From contig NZ_BDDQ01000018.1 of the NCBI RefSeq assembly GCF_002003465.1, positions 1-64,000 of the forward strand: 64,000 nt of DNA. The letters are read 5' to 3'. The translations under genes and the position numbers were made by a program. The stretch's first letter is position 1. Every line of letters begins with the position of its first letter. The notes beneath the pieces were generated by a model. The model worked only from the letters and a program-made list of their open reading frames with translations. It was not told the DNA's origin and did not search any database. Shown here piece by piece: positions 12,106 through 23,249 of the stretch. The DNA is from Caenibacillus caldisaponilyticus. GTDB taxonomy: Bacteria > Bacillota > Bacilli > Bacillales > Sporolactobacillaceae.

Positions 12106-12366
12106 GTAAGCAAGCCGCCTTATGTTGTGCGCATCCGTCCTTCTTCCATGAGCGGTGAAAACGCCCGCCACGCCGGGGTGAAGGCCGTGCTGGATTTTTC
12201 GGCGGAGAGGCCGCGTTGTTTTTCTAACGTTTGTGCTCGTATGGATTCAGTCGGGCGCCGAATCATTGAAAGCGGGCTTAGCGTTTTGACAAAAAGGAAG
12301 CAAAAGGCGCCAGCCGTGATGCCGCGATGGCCGGTTTGGCTTGGATATCCCTGGTATACAGGACAT
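12106..12366. other. Intergenic region without a supported gene
   Basis: About 260 bases between two terminators. An open frame on the plus strand runs through the whole stretch, but it starts inside the FNT stop region, crosses both terminators and gives no recognisable protein. I see no RBS, promoter or repeat to report. Confidence 0.5.
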
Positions 12367-12409
12367 AAAAAAACAAAGGCTGAGAAAGCGAAAGCGCTTC
12401 TCAGCCTTT
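12367..12409 (-). terminator. Rho-independent terminator of rqcH
   Basis: On the minus strand, CAAAGGCTGAGAAGCG pairs with the facing CTTTCTCAGCCTTTG and is followed by TTTTTTT. The 5' arm includes the rqcH stop codon, so the stem starts inside the coding region. Confidence 0.85.
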
Positions 12410-14119
12410 GGCGTTTTCTTTCAAACGGGCGACGAGCGATTCGTCGGGGGTGACGAAGACGGTTTTTTGATGGTCATAGATGACGTATCCGGGTTTCGCT
12501 CCGCTCGGCTTGCGCACATGGCGGATGAGCGTGTAATCGACGGGGACGCGGCTTGACAGCCGGGACTTGCTGAAATAAGCCGCCAGTCCCGCCGCTTCAA
12601 GCAGCGTCCGTTCGCCAAACGTTTTTGCGCGGATGACGACGTGGGAACCGGGGCTGTCTTTGGCATGGAGCCATGTATCGTCGGGCGAGGCGAGCCGGGT
12701 CGTCAAATAGTCGTTTTGCCGGTTGTTTTTTCCAACGAGGATCACCGCGCCTTCCGATGAAACATAGCGCTCGGGTTCGGGCCGTTGCGGCTTCGCTTTC
12801 CGCTGCGCTGCCGTGCGCCGGCGCACGTAGCCGCCTTCTTCAAGCTCCTCGCGAATCTCGGCGATGTCCTTTAATGAAGCCGTTTCGATTTGTTGGGCGA
12901 CGCTTTCAAGGTAGGCGATCTCTTCCCGGGTCTGTTCGATTTGTTTGACGATCTCTTTTTTGGCCGTTTTTAACTTCGCATATTTGCGAAAATAGCCCTG
13001 GGCGTTTTCCGAAGGCGTTTTGTTCGGGTCGAGCGGAATCGTGATCGTCTGTTGTTGCTCGTCATAATAATTGACCGCTTCGAGTTCGCGGTCGCCCTTT
13101 TTTGCGAGATGCAGGTTGGCCGTCAAGAGCTCGCCGAAGAGCCGATAGCGCTCGGCGTCTTCCGCTTCGCGCAACTCCGTTTGCAGTTTTTTCAGCTTTC
13201 TTTCATTCTTTTTCTTTTCATTAGTGACGATGCGGTGCAAATCGGAGACGCGCTGGCGGACGAGATCGCTTTCGGCTTTGCGGGCATAAAAGGCTTCGAG
13301 CATTGCGCTCACGCTGGCAAAGGCTTCTTCGCCGGCCAAGTGCGACATGGGCAGAACGTGAAAGGCGTCTTTGCCGTTTTCCGACCGATAGATGGCCGGA
13401 TGAAAGGCTTCCGATCGGAGCTCGGCTTGGAGGTCCAAAAACGCCTTGACAACGGCTTCCCGCGTCGGCAGACCGGCGCGATGGAGCAATTCGCGCGCGA
13501 TCAGCGGGCTGAATCCGTCGACGGCCCCGCTGATTTGGCTTTCCAATTTGCCGGCATTAAAATCGAGCCGCTTCAAAAAATCGTCGCGCTCGGCTTTCGC
13601 CGGGTCGAGCTTTCCCCAATCCGGAGGCGAGACATATATCGCTCCGGGTAGCACCGTGCGGTGGCGGTTGACAGCCGGCGACAACCGCTTGACCGCATCG
13701 ATGATCGTTTGGCTCTCGGCGTCGATTAGAATGATGTTGCTGTGTTTGCCCATGATTTCGACGACGAGCCGCTTGGTGACGTCGTCGCCGATGTCGTTTT
13801 TGCCGCGAAAGTTTAAATGGACGATCCGTTCATAGCCGACTTGTTCGATCGACTCGAGGACGGCGCCTTCGAGATGCTTGCGCAGAACCATGCAAAACGC
13901 GGGCGGTTCCGGCGGGTTATCCGGCGTCTCTTTGACCAAGTGCATGCGCGCGTATTGCGCATGGGCCGATAGGAGCAATTTATGGTTCTTTCCGCGGGCG
14001 CGGATGACGAGAACCAATTCGGTTTTAAAAGGCTGATGGATCTTCGCCACCCGGCCCCTTTCGAGCACGCGTTCGAGCTCGCGAACGACGGCCCGGGTGA
14101 CGATGCCGTCAAAAGACAT
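12401..14119 (-). CDS. rqcH: Ribosome quality-control protein RqcH (NEMF/Rqc2 family, former FbpA/YloA)
   Basis: Binds obstructed large ribosomal subunits and directs addition of C-terminal alanine tails, marking stalled chains for proteolysis. The 572-residue length equals that of B. subtilis RqcH. The N-terminal NFACT-N domain begins MSFDGIVTRAVVRELE, a central coiled coil spans roughly residues 270-440, and the NFACT-R domain near the C-terminus has DTWLHAKDSPGSHVVIR. The start at 14119 gives the conserved N-terminus with a GGAG upstream; a longer frame would add about 22 unsupported residues. The gene is transcribed divergently from yicC. Confidence 0.94.
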   Translation of the reverse strand: MSFDGIVTRAVVRELERVLERGRVAKIHQPFKTELVLVIRARGKNHKLLLSAHAQYARMHLVKETPDNPPEPPAFCMVLRKHLEGAVLESIEQVGYERIVHLNFRGKNDIGDDVTKRLVVEIMGKHSNIILIDAESQTIIDAVKRLSPAVNRHRTVLPGAIYVSPPDWGKLDPAKAERDDFLKRLDFNAGKLESQISGAVDGFSPLIARELLHRAGLPTREAVVKAFLDLQAELRSEAFHPAIYRSENGKDAFHVLPMSHLAGEEAFASVSAMLEAFYARKAESDLVRQRVSDLHRIVTNEKKKNERKLKKLQTELREAEDAERYRLFGELLTANLHLAKKGDRELEAVNYYDEQQQTITIPLDPNKTPSENAQGYFRKYAKLKTAKKEIVKQIEQTREEIAYLESVAQQIETASLKDIAEIREELEEGGYVRRRTAAQRKAKPQRPEPERYVSSEGAVILVGKNNRQNDYLTTRLASPDDTWLHAKDSPGSHVVIRAKTFGERTLLEAAGLAAYFSKSRLSSRVPVDYTLIRHVRKPSGAKPGYVIYDHQKTVFVTPDESLVARLKENAKG

Positions 14120-14254
14120 GGAAACATCCACTCCTTCTTCAACAAAGTATATCATGAACGCGAACAAGACGGCGATCACGCGCATGGCCGATGCAAAGTC
14201 GCCTACTTGTTGATCCGCCGAATTTTGTTTAGAATTAACGATGGATGTGATAAA

Positions 14255-15136
14255 ATGTTAAAAAGCATGACAGGTTACGCACGCGCGTTCCGGACGGAAG
14301 GAAACCGCTCCGTCACGGTGGAGATGAAGGCGGAAAACGGCCGTTATCTGGACATCGCGTTTTCACTGCCCAAATCACTCACATATTTGGAAGAACCATT
14401 AAAACGGATGATTGCGGAACGGGTTCAACGCGGAAAAGTCCGGGTCGGCATCGCCGTCGAAGGGATGGCGCTTGCCGAAACGGTGTTGGAGATGGATTGG
14501 GCATTGCTCGATCAATACCTGTCCGCCCTCGCTTCCGCCGCCCGCCGCTATGGACTTTCAAACGAACTTACGGCAGGCGACCTCGTTCGGCTCCCGGACG
14601 TATTTAAAATAAAAGAACGGGAAAAACCGCTCGAAGAAGTCGAACCGCTCATCACGGAGACCCTCAGCGAGGCTTTGGATGCCTTATGCGCGATGCGCCT
14701 GGAAGAAGGGCGCCATATCGAAAAGGATATGCGCCTCCGCCTGGATGCGTTGAAGCGGCAGATCGAGGCGATCCGAGATCGTGTCCCGCAAGCCGTCCAA
14801 GCGCACCGGGAAAAAATGGAGCAAAGAGTGCGCGATTTTTTGAACGGCCGCGTGGACATCGATGAAACCCGCCTGTTGAATGAGGTGGCCGTTTTTGTAG
14901 ATAAATCGGATATCACTGAGGAATTGACCCGGCTCGACAGCCATATCCGCCAATTTCTTCGTTTTTTGGATGAGGAGGAACCGAAGGGACGAAAGCTCGA
15001 TTTTCTCGTTCAAGAGATGAACCGCGAGATCAATACCATCGGGGCCAAATCCAATGATGAAGGAATTGCGCTGGCGGTCGTCATGGCCAAAAGCGAGCTG
15101 GAAAAAATAAGAGAGCAAGCGCAAAACATCGAATGA
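14255..15136 (+). CDS. yicC: YicC/YloC family endoribonuclease
   Basis: A 293-residue member of the YicC family, whose E. coli and B. subtilis members have been reported as endoribonucleases acting on RNA turnover. Seen: the N-terminal [10 protein letters not shown], a middle coiled-coil-rich part, and the C-terminal DUF1732 signature [22 protein letters not shown] at 14255 starts the conserved motif; upstream codons in the same frame overlap rqcH and its leader. The RBS is modest (GGATGTGAT). It is the first gene of a run continuing into remA and gmk, as in B. subtilis. Confidence 0.9.
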   Translation: MLKSMTGYARAFRTEGNRSVTVEMKAENGRYLDIAFSLPKSLTYLEEPLKRMIAERVQRGKVRVGIAVEGMALAETVLEMDWALLDQYLSALASAARRYGLSNELTAGDLVRLPDVFKIKEREKPLEEVEPLITETLSEALDALCAMRLEEGRHIEKDMRLRLDALKRQIEAIRDRVPQAVQAHREKMEQRVRDFLNGRVDIDETRLLNEVAVFVDKSDITEELTRLDSHIRQFLRFLDEEEPKGRKLDFLVQEMNREINTIGAKSNDEGIALAVVMAKSELEKIREQAQNIE

Positions 15137-15165
15137 GCGCGAAAGGCAATGGGGGGTTAGGGGAA

Positions 15166-15429
15166 ATGGTTAAATTAATCAATATCGGTTTCGGGAACAT
15201 CGCATCGGCGAACCGGATCGTCTCGATCGTCAGCCCGGAATCGCAACCCATCAAACGGCTCATCAAGATCGCCCGCGAACAAAACAAGCTGATCGATGCA
15301 ACGTACGGCCGGCGCACGCGAGCGGTCATCGTCATGGACAGCGATCACGTCATCCTGTCGTCCGTACAGCCGGAAACCGTATCCGGGCGCTTGACGCAAC
15401 AAGACGAAAACCATGCAGAAGGGAATTGA
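15166..15429 (+). CDS. remA: Extracellular matrix regulator RemA (DUF370)
   Basis: A small DNA-binding regulator; in B. subtilis RemA activates biofilm matrix and osmoprotection genes. The 87 residues include [10 protein letters not shown]-like [26 protein letters not shown], and the hallmark [23 protein letters not shown] at 15166 follows a G-rich RBS. The protein assembles into octameric rings in the known family. It lies between yicC and gmk as in other Bacillales, which supports the identity. Confidence 0.95.
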   Translation: MVKLINIGFGNIASANRIVSIVSPESQPIKRLIKIAREQNKLIDATYGRRTRAVIVMDSDHVILSSVQPETVSGRLTQQDENHAEGN

Positions 15430-16256
<827 letters not shown>

Positions 16257-16270
16257 GGCCGTTTTTTAAG

Positions 16271-16297
16271 CAACAACCGTTCCGGTTGTTGTTTTTT
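16271..16297 (+). terminator. Rho-independent terminator after rpoZ
   Basis: A perfect nine-base stem CAACAACCG/CGGTTGTTG with a three-base loop is followed by TTTTTT. Confidence 0.9.
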
Positions 16298-16415
16298 GCA
16301 TGTTTACCTTTGCAAATGGGCTCGCTCCGGCTTGGAGGATCGCCCCCGCTTCGATTCGTGCGGGCCGATCGCTTCCCGGTTGTCCTGACTAAGAATGGAT
16401 TGGAGAGGGTTTCGA

Positions 16416-17633
16416 ATGGCACTGGAACAAAAAGAAATCATTTTGGGGGTGACCGGCGGGATCGCCGCCTATAAGGCTTGCACGCTCACGAGCCTGTTGG
16501 CGAAGGCGGGCGCGGCGGTCCACGTCGTCATGACGCGGGAAGCGAAAGCGTTCGTTTCGCCTCTCACTTTTCAAGCATTGTCCCATCGGCCGGTTCATGA
16601 CGATCTGTTCGCGGAAGCGGATCCGAAGCAAATCGCCCACATCGATCTGGCCGATCGCGCCGACCTCATCGTCATCGCCCCGGCGACCGCCAATATCATC
16701 GCCAAACTGGCGGCGGGGATCGCCGATGATATGTTGACGACGACCGTTTTGGCTTCCAAAGCCCCGGTTTGGATCGCGCCGGCGATGAACGTGAACATGT
16801 ATACCCATCCCGCTGTTCAACAAAATTTGAACAAGCTCCTTGAATACGGCTACCGTTTGATCGAACCCGGCGAGGGCCAGCTCGCTTGCGGCTGGGTCGG
16901 GAAGGGCCGGATGGAAGAACCCGAAGCGATTTTTCAGATGATTGAAGCGCATTTTTCATCGAAGCGTGCGCATGACTTCGCCGGCCGCCGCATTTTGGTC
17001 ACGGCGGGCCCGACGGTGGAGAAAATCGACCCGGTCCGTTATATCACCAACCGCTCGTCGGGAAAAATGGGTTATGCGATCGCCGAAGCGGCCGCGGCGC
17101 GGGGGGCGCACGTCACCCTCATCAGCGGGCCGACGGCGCTCCAACCTCCGAACGTGGCGGAGTTCGTCGCGGTGGAGACGGCCGAAGAGATGTACCGGGC
17201 GGTCACCGAACGGTACGACGATGTCGACGCGGTGGTCAAAACCGCCGCGGTTTCCGATTACCGGCCTGCCGTCGTCAGCGCGCAAAAGATCAAAAAAGCG
17301 CAGGCCGACTGGTCGATTGATCTCGTTCCCAATCCCGACATTCTCGAAGAACTCGGGCGCCGGAAAACGAAAAAGATTTTGATCGGTTTCGCCGCCGAGA
17401 CGGAGAACATCGACCAATATGCGCGGAAAAAGCTGCATGCCAAAAATTTGGACATGATTGTCGCCAACAACGTCGCCCGCGCGGACATCGGCTTCGGTTC
17501 CGACAATAACCAAGTCACCTTCTATTTCCGCGACGGACGCGTCAAGCCGCTCGCGGTCATGTCAAAAAAGCGGGTGGCCGATGAAATTTGCAACGAATTG
17601 AACCGTTTGTTCGCTTCGGGTGATGGCGCATGA
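16416..17633 (+). CDS. coaBC: Bifunctional phosphopantothenoylcysteine decarboxylase/phosphopantothenate-cysteine ligase
   Basis: Carries out two steps of coenzyme A synthesis. The N-terminal CoaC half (about 1-180) is an FMN flavoprotein with GVTGGIAAYKA, PAMNVNMYTHP and the active-site flap cysteine in GEGQLACGWVGKGRM. The C-terminal CoaB half has the ligase signature NRSSGKMGYAIAEAA. ATG at 16416 has GGAGAGG seven bases upstream and gives 405 residues, as in B. subtilis; an ATG at 16395 overlaps that RBS. The stop overlaps the priA start. Confidence 0.95.
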   Translation: MALEQKEIILGVTGGIAAYKACTLTSLLAKAGAAVHVVMTREAKAFVSPLTFQALSHRPVHDDLFAEADPKQIAHIDLADRADLIVIAPATANIIAKLAAGIADDMLTTTVLASKAPVWIAPAMNVNMYTHPAVQQNLNKLLEYGYRLIEPGEGQLACGWVGKGRMEEPEAIFQMIEAHFSSKRAHDFAGRRILVTAGPTVEKIDPVRYITNRSSGKMGYAIAEAAAARGAHVTLISGPTALQPPNVAEFVAVETAEEMYRAVTERYDDVDAVVKTAAVSDYRPAVVSAQKIKKAQADWSIDLVPNPDILEELGRRKTKKILIGFAAETENIDQYARKKLHAKNLDMIVANNVARADIGFGSDNNQVTFYFRDGRVKPLAVMSKKRVADEICNELNRLFASGDGA

Positions 17634-20059
17634 TCGCCCGAGTCATCGTCGATCTGGCGACCCGCCAGACGGACAGGCCGTTCGATTACCTCGTCCCTTC
17701 CGGCATGGAAGACGTCATCGAACGGGGCGCGCGCGTCATCGTCCCATTCGGCGCGCGCAAACGGCTCGGCTTCGTCGTCGACCTCACCGACACGTCGGCA
17801 TTTGACCATGACCGTTTGCGGCCGATCGAGACGCTCGTCGACCAACAGCCGGTTTTAACGCCGGAATTGCTCGCGCTCGGCGACTGGTTGGCCGAAGAGA
17901 CGCTTTGTTTTAAAATATCCGCATATCAGGCGATGCTGCCGGCGGCGTTAAAAGCCGATTATCACAAGCAGATCGCCGTCGCGGACGGCGGCCGTCTGAA
18001 AAGCGAACATCCGCGCCTTCTGCCGCTTTTTGAAAACGGCCGCGTTTGGGATTGGGACGTGTTGCAAAAGCAGAACCGTCAATATTTAAAAGAGATCAAA
18101 CGCGCCCTTTCGTCCGGCGCGCTGCGGGCGATTGAAAAGGTGGAACAAAAAGGCGGCATCATGACCGAAAAAGTCGTGCGCGCCGCGGTTTCCAAGGAGC
18201 GGTTGACCGCATATCTTGAGGAAATCGGAAAAAGGGCGCCGAAACAGCGGCGAGTGATCGAGTATTTTTTGAAGTCCCCCGCCGGACATGAAGTGGCGAC
18301 CGCCCATCTCGCCGACGCCTTGCAGGTCACCCGGACGACCATCAAAGCCTTGATCGAAAAAGGCCTGCTGGTTGAGACCGAGCGGGAAGTGTATCGCGAC
18401 CCATATCGAAAGCAGGCTGCCGGCCGGGACAAACCGGCGTTGACCGCCGAACAAAGGCGGGCCATGGAACCCATCCTTCGCGACATCGCCGCGAAAAACC
18501 ATCGGATCCATCTGTGCCACGGCGTCACGGGGAGCGGCAAAACGGAAATCTATCTCCAAGCGATCGAAAAGGTCATTGAAGCCGGGCGCGAAGCGATCGT
18601 GCTCGTCCCGGAAATTTCTTTGACTCCGCAAATGGTTGAGCGTTTCAAAAGCCGGTTCGGTTCCGAAGTCGCCGTGTTGCACAGCGGTTTGAGCCGCGGG
18701 GAAAAGTACGACGAATGGCGGAAAATCCATCGCGGAGAAGTGTCGGTCGCGGTCGGCGCGCGTTCGGCGGTGTTCGCGCCGTTTACCAATCTCGGGCTCA
18801 TCGTCATCGATGAAGAGCACGAGACGAGTTATAAACAAGAAGAAACGCCGCGCTACCACGCCCGCGAAGTCGCCGCTTTTCGCGGCCGCTATCACAGCTG
18901 TCCGGTCATCCTCGGAAGCGCGACGCCGTCCATGGAATCTTATGCGCGCGGGAAAAAAGGCGTGTACGAACTTTCCGTTTTGTCCAAGCGCATCAACGGA
19001 AAACCGCTGCCGCCCGTCGAGGTCGTCGACATGCGCGATGAATTGCGCGCCGGCAACCACTCCATGTTTTCCCGGACGCTCTTTGAAAAGCTCAAGGACC
19101 GCCTGGAGAAAGGCGAGCAATCCGTCCTGTTTTTAAATCGCCGCGGCTATTCGACATTCGTTTTGTGCCGGGATTGCGGCCATGTTTTGTCTTGTCCGCA
19201 TTGCGACATTTCCTTGACCTACCACCGGAGCGCCGGCGGTCAGATGAAATGCCATTATTGCGGCTATATCGAGCCCGTACCAAGAACGTGCCCGCGCTGC
19301 GGCGGCGCGCACATCCGCTTTTTCGGTTCGGGGACGCAAAAGGTGGAGGAAGAGCTGGCCAAGCTGTTGCCGGAAGCGCGCGTCATTCGCATGGATGTCG
19401 ATACGACGCAGCGCAAAGGGGCGCATGAACGTTTATTGAAAGCTTTCGGCGCCGGCGAAGCCGATATCCTGCTCGGAACGCAAATGATCGCCAAAGGCTT
19501 GGATTTTCCGAACGTCACGCTCGTCGGGGTGCTCGCCGCCGATGCGATGCTGCGCCTTCCCGATTTTCGGGCGGCGGAAAGAACCTTTCAATTGTTAACG
19601 CAAGTCGCCGGCCGCGCCGGCCGCCGCGATTTGGACGGAGAAGTCGTCGTCCAAACGTATGCGCCCGACCATTACGCGATCGAGCTGAGCGCCCGCCACG
19701 ATTATACGGCTTTCTATGAACGGGAAATGACGATGAGGAAAAGACGGGCCTATCCGCCGTACTATTTTTTGACGCTCATCACCGTCACCCATGAAACGCC
19801 GATCAAAGCCGCAGATACGGCTCAGGACATCGCCCGTTACTTGAAGAAGCGCCTTTCCCAAGATGCCGTGGTTCTCGGTCCGGTCTTTCCGGCCGTCGCG
19901 CGGATCAAAGATAGATATCGGTGCCAGTGCATGGTAAAATATAAAAACGAATCGCGTTTGCTAGAAACCTTGAAAAAAATCGTCGAACATTATCAAGATG
20001 CTCCGGTTAAAGAGGGGATGTCGGTTTCCATCGACATCAATCCTTATTCCATGATGTAA
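17630..20059 (+). CDS. priA: Primosomal replication restart helicase PriA
   Basis: Reloads the replisome at stalled forks. 809 residues, close to the B. subtilis length. The N-terminal DNA-binding domain begins [19 protein letters not shown]. Walker A is in [13 protein letters not shown] near residue 306, and the DEEH box is followed by the aromatic-rich loop in [20 protein letters not shown]. Two zinc sites with eight cysteines run from [13 protein letters not shown] to CPRCGG. The C-terminal helicase motifs end in QVAGRAGR. The start overlaps coaBC. In B. subtilis def follows priA; here fmt follows directly. Confidence 0.97.
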   Translation: MIARVIVDLATRQTDRPFDYLVPSGMEDVIERGARVIVPFGARKRLGFVVDLTDTSAFDHDRLRPIETLVDQQPVLTPELLALGDWLAEETLCFKISAYQAMLPAALKADYHKQIAVADGGRLKSEHPRLLPLFENGRVWDWDVLQKQNRQYLKEIKRALSSGALRAIEKVEQKGGIMTEKVVRAAVSKERLTAYLEEIGKRAPKQRRVIEYFLKSPAGHEVATAHLADALQVTRTTIKALIEKGLLVETEREVYRDPYRKQAAGRDKPALTAEQRRAMEPILRDIAAKNHRIHLCHGVTGSGKTEIYLQAIEKVIEAGREAIVLVPEISLTPQMVERFKSRFGSEVAVLHSGLSRGEKYDEWRKIHRGEVSVAVGARSAVFAPFTNLGLIVIDEEHETSYKQEETPRYHAREVAAFRGRYHSCPVILGSATPSMESYARGKKGVYELSVLSKRINGKPLPPVEVVDMRDELRAGNHSMFSRTLFEKLKDRLEKGEQSVLFLNRRGYSTFVLCRDCGHVLSCPHCDISLTYHRSAGGQMKCHYCGYIEPVPRTCPRCGGAHIRFFGSGTQKVEEELAKLLPEARVIRMDVDTTQRKGAHERLLKAFGAGEADILLGTQMIAKGLDFPNVTLVGVLAADAMLRLPDFRAAERTFQLLTQVAGRAGRRDLDGEVVVQTYAPDHYAIELSARHDYTAFYEREMTMRKRRAYPPYYFLTLITVTHETPIKAADTAQDIARYLKKRLSQDAVVLGPVFPAVARIKDRYRCQCMVKYKNESRLLETLKKIVEHYQDAPVKEGMSVSIDINPYSMM

Positions 20060-20184
20060 CAAGCAACGGCGTGGGCCGCCCCGGCCTGCGCTTTGGACGA
20101 TACATGAATGATCTTCACATTTGCCGCCACCCTCCACGCGGGGAAGCTAATGATAAGCCAACTCGTTCAGCAAAGGATGATTCA

Positions 20185-21120
20185 ATGAACATCGTATTCA
20201 TGGGAACGCCGGATTTCGCCGTTCCGGTGCTCGCTCGACTACTGGATGAATCCTATCATGTTGTCGCCGTCGTCACCCAGCCCGACCGCCCCGTCGGCCG
20301 GAAAAAGCGCCTGACGCCGCCGCCGGTCAAACGATTGGCCGAAGCGCGCGGCATCCCGGTGTTGCAACCGGAAAAAATTCGGAAACGGGAAGCTCAGGAA
20401 GAGGTGCTTCGCTATCAGCCCGATCTCATCGTGACGTGCGCGTACGGGCAAATTCTGCCGGTGTCGCTCCTTGAAGCGCCGAAATACGGAGCGATCAACG
20501 TTCACGCCTCCCTGCTCCCGGAATACCGGGGCGCGGCACCCATCCATCGGGCGATTATGGACGGCAAAAAAGAGACCGGCGTGACGATCATGTATATGGT
20601 CAAAGAATTGGACGCCGGCGACATTCTCTCGCAAAAAAAAGTGGCGATCGAAGAGGACGACAACGTCGGCACGCTCCACGACAAGTTGGCAAAAGCGGGC
20701 GCCGACTTGTTGATCGAGACGCTCCCGGCGCTCGTATCGGGAAACATCACGCCCATCAAGCAGGATGAAGCGCGCGCCACCTATGTGTCCACCTTAACCC
20801 GAGAAGATGAACGCATCGATTGGACCCGCCCCGGGGAAGCCGTCTACAATCACATCCGCGGGCTTGATCCGTTCCCGGGCGCTTACACGATCTTCCGCGG
20901 CCAGCCGTTGAAGATTTGGAAAGCCGTGAAAACGGAACGGTCGGCCGACGTTCCGGCGGGGACTGTGTTGGCGGTCGAGCCCGACGGTTTTGTCGTCAAA
21001 ACCGGGGATGAGGTGGCCATTAAAGTCGTCGAATGCCAGCCGGCGGGAAAACGGCGCATGCCGGCCTCCGCATTTTTAAACGGGGTTTCCATAAACGTAG
21101 GGGAGATTCTCGGTGGCTGA
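20185..21120 (+). CDS. fmt: Methionyl-tRNA formyltransferase
   Basis: Formylates initiator Met-tRNA using 10-formyl-THF. 311 residues. Seen: [16 protein letters not shown] at the N-terminus, the catalytic block [20 protein letters not shown] near residue 107, and ITIMYM-type [19 protein letters not shown] at 20185 follows AAAGGA. The 125-base gap after priA contains no deformylase gene; def must lie elsewhere. The gene overlaps rsmB by eight bases. Confidence 0.96.
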   Translation: MNIVFMGTPDFAVPVLARLLDESYHVVAVVTQPDRPVGRKKRLTPPPVKRLAEARGIPVLQPEKIRKREAQEEVLRYQPDLIVTCAYGQILPVSLLEAPKYGAINVHASLLPEYRGAAPIHRAIMDGKKETGVTIMYMVKELDAGDILSQKKVAIEEDDNVGTLHDKLAKAGADLLIETLPALVSGNITPIKQDEARATYVSTLTREDERIDWTRPGEAVYNHIRGLDPFPGAYTIFRGQPLKIWKAVKTERSADVPAGTVLAVEPDGFVVKTGDEVAIKVVECQPAGKRRMPASAFLNGVSINVGEILGG

Positions 21121-22471
21121 CGGCGATCGGCGGAATGTGCGCGCGGCCGCCCTCGACCTTTTGCTTAAGATTGAGCGCGATGGTGCCTACAGCCCGCTGG
21201 CCCTCCATCACGCGATCGAGACGTCGGGCTACGAAGCGCGGGATGCCGCTCTGCTCACGCAAATCGTCTACGGCACGCTGCAGCACCGCCTGACCATCGA
21301 TTATTATTTAAGCGCCTTTTTGAACGCGCGGAATCGAACGAAAGCGTGGGTGCGCGAATTGTTGCGCCTCTCCGTCTACCAATTTGCGTATCTCGATAAG
21401 ATCCCGCCGCACGCGATCACCAGCGAGGCGGTCGCGATCGCCAAGAAAAGGGGAGGCCCGCGCGTCGCCGGGTTTGTCAATGCCGTGCTCCGGCGTCTGA
21501 TACGGGAAGGCTTGCCGGAAGTCGCCGCGATTGAAGACGAATTGGAACGGGAAGCCGTCATGTTCAGCCACCCCGCCTGGTTGATCGACCGCTGGCGCAA
21601 ACAATACGGGCGCGAGACGGCGCGGATGATTTGTCAGGCCAATAATGAACCTCCGGCCGTCACCGCCCGGGTCAACCGCTTGAAGGCGTCGCGCGACGAG
21701 GTGATCGCGGAGCTCAAAAAAAGTGGCATTGAGGCGGAGAAAGGGCGGGTGTCGGAGGACGCGATCGTCATCAAAAAAGGAAAACTCACCGATCATCCCG
21801 TATATATAAATGGAAAGGCAACGGTACAAGATGAAAGTTCCATGCTGGTCGCGCGCGCGCTCGGCCCCCAACCGGGCATGACCATTTTGGATGCTTGCGC
21901 GGCGCCCGGAGGCAAGACAACCCATCTCGCCGAACTCATGAACGATACCGGAACGGTGGTTGCCCTCGACATTCACGAGCACAAAATCGGTTTGATCGAC
22001 CGCCAGGCCAAGCGCCTCGGTTTGACGTCCGTCACGGCCCAAGCGCTCGACGCGCGCCGGGCGCCCGCGGCGTTCGGTCCCGAAGCCTTCGACGGCATAT
22101 TGGTGGATGCCCCCTGCAGCGGCTTCGGTGTGATTCGCCGCAAGCCCGAGATTAAATATCAAAAATCGATGGACGATGTGGCCGCGATCGCCCGTTTGCA
22201 ACTCGAACTGTTAAATGCCGTCGTCCCGCTGTTGAAGAAGGGAGCCAGGCTCGTCTACAGCACGTGCACGATCGACCAGGCGGAAAACATCGGAACGGCC
22301 GAGGCCTTTTGCCAAGCTAGGAAAGACATCGTGCCCGATGATACCCTTTGGGAGCGCTTGCCCGAGGCGGTCCGGCGCCGCGGTCATTGGAAAGGGCGGT
22401 CGATGTGCCAAATTCTTCCCCACGATTTCGGAACGGACGGCTTTTTCATCGCCGGATTTGTCAAACGCTAA
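21113..22471 (+). CDS. rsmB: 16S rRNA m5C967 methyltransferase RsmB
   Basis: Methylates cytosine in 16S rRNA. 452 residues. An N-terminal NusB-like RNA-binding domain covers about residues 1-140. The catalytic Rossmann domain has [15 protein letters not shown] near 262, [16 protein letters not shown] near 330, and the nucleophile block YSTCTI near 380. The GTG start at 21113 follows AGGGGAG with an eight-base spacing and overlaps the fmt stop. In B. subtilis rlmN follows; here the next gene is prpC. Confidence 0.94.
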   Translation: MADGDRRNVRAAALDLLLKIERDGAYSPLALHHAIETSGYEARDAALLTQIVYGTLQHRLTIDYYLSAFLNARNRTKAWVRELLRLSVYQFAYLDKIPPHAITSEAVAIAKKRGGPRVAGFVNAVLRRLIREGLPEVAAIEDELEREAVMFSHPAWLIDRWRKQYGRETARMICQANNEPPAVTARVNRLKASRDEVIAELKKSGIEAEKGRVSEDAIVIKKGKLTDHPVYINGKATVQDESSMLVARALGPQPGMTILDACAAPGGKTTHLAELMNDTGTVVALDIHEHKIGLIDRQAKRLGLTSVTAQALDARRAPAAFGPEAFDGILVDAPCSGFGVIRRKPEIKYQKSMDDVAAIARLQLELLNAVVPLLKKGARLVYSTCTIDQAENIGTAEAFCQARKDIVPDDTLWERLPEAVRRRGHWKGRSMCQILPHDFGTDGFFIAGFVKR

Positions 22472-22502
22472 ACGATATGCGGTTTGAATAAGGGGTGGCA
22501 AG

Positions 22503-23249
22503 ATGAAATCCGTTTTTAGAACCGATTGCGGAAAAATCCGCGAGCACAATGAAGACAACGGCGGCGTGTTTACGAAGGAAGGCTATGTCCTCGCGGTCGT
22601 CGCCGACGGGATGGGCGGCGAACAAGCCGGGGAAGTCGCGAGCGCCCTAGCCTTGGAATCCTTGACGGGCGATTGGGAGACGACCGACATTTCCGGCGAT
22701 GAGGCGGCCGTTGCCGACTGGTTGAAAAAAAGCGTTAAACGGGCGAATAAATATATCTATAATTATGCCAACGCCCACGCCGAATGCCGGGGCATGGGAA
22801 CGACGATCGTCGCCGCCCTTTGCGAGAAAGATCGGGTGACGATCGCCAACGTCGGGGACAGCCGTTGCTATATTCTCCGCGAAGGCGGCGCGTTCATGCA
22901 AGTCACCGAAGATCATTCGCTCGTCAACCAATTGATGAAATCCGGGCAGCTTTCCGAGGAAGACGCCGATCGCCATCCGATGAAGCACATGTTGACGCGG
23001 GCGCTCGGCACGGAAGAAGACACGGCGATCGACGTGACGACGATCTCGTGGTCGTCGGGGGACTGTTTGATTCTTTGTTCCGACGGGCTTTCCAATATGG
23101 TTCCTCCCCAAGCGATTGTCGAGGTTTTAAGCTGGGAAGGAACGCTTGAGGAAAAGGCGGAACGGCTCATCGCCCTCGCCAATGAGGCAGGCGGTTTGGA
23201 CAACATTACCATAACGATTGTCGAAAATGATGATGGTGGAGAACAATGA
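22503..23249 (+). CDS. prpC: PP2C-family Ser/Thr phosphatase PrpC
   Basis: A metal-dependent phosphatase that opposes PrkC. 248 residues with PPM motifs: REHNEDN near residue 14, VVADGMGGEQAG near 33, NVGDSRCYILR near 115, and SDGLSNMV near 193; the metal-binding aspartates are all present. It starts with ATG at 22503 after AAGGGGTGG. Its stop overlaps the prkC start, so kinase and phosphatase are coupled. Known targets in the family include EF-G, CpgA/RsgA and cell-wall factors. Confidence 0.95.
   Translation: MKSVFRTDCGKIREHNEDNGGVFTKEGYVLAVVADGMGGEQAGEVASALALESLTGDWETTDISGDEAAVADWLKKSVKRANKYIYNYANAHAECRGMGTTIVAALCEKDRVTIANVGDSRCYILREGGAFMQVTEDHSLVNQLMKSGQLSEEDADRHPMKHMLTRALGTEEDTAIDVTTISWSSGDCLILCSDGLSNMVPPQAIVEVLSWEGTLEEKAERLIALANEAGGLDNITITIVENDDGGEQ

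Noticed and set aside
12046-12453. 135-codon plus-strand frame after the FNT gene
   Set aside because: It runs through two terminators and into antisense rqcH; no plausible product.
18086-19120. 344-codon open frame on the minus strand opposite priA
   Set aside because: Antisense shadow of the helicase domain, without an RBS or family features.
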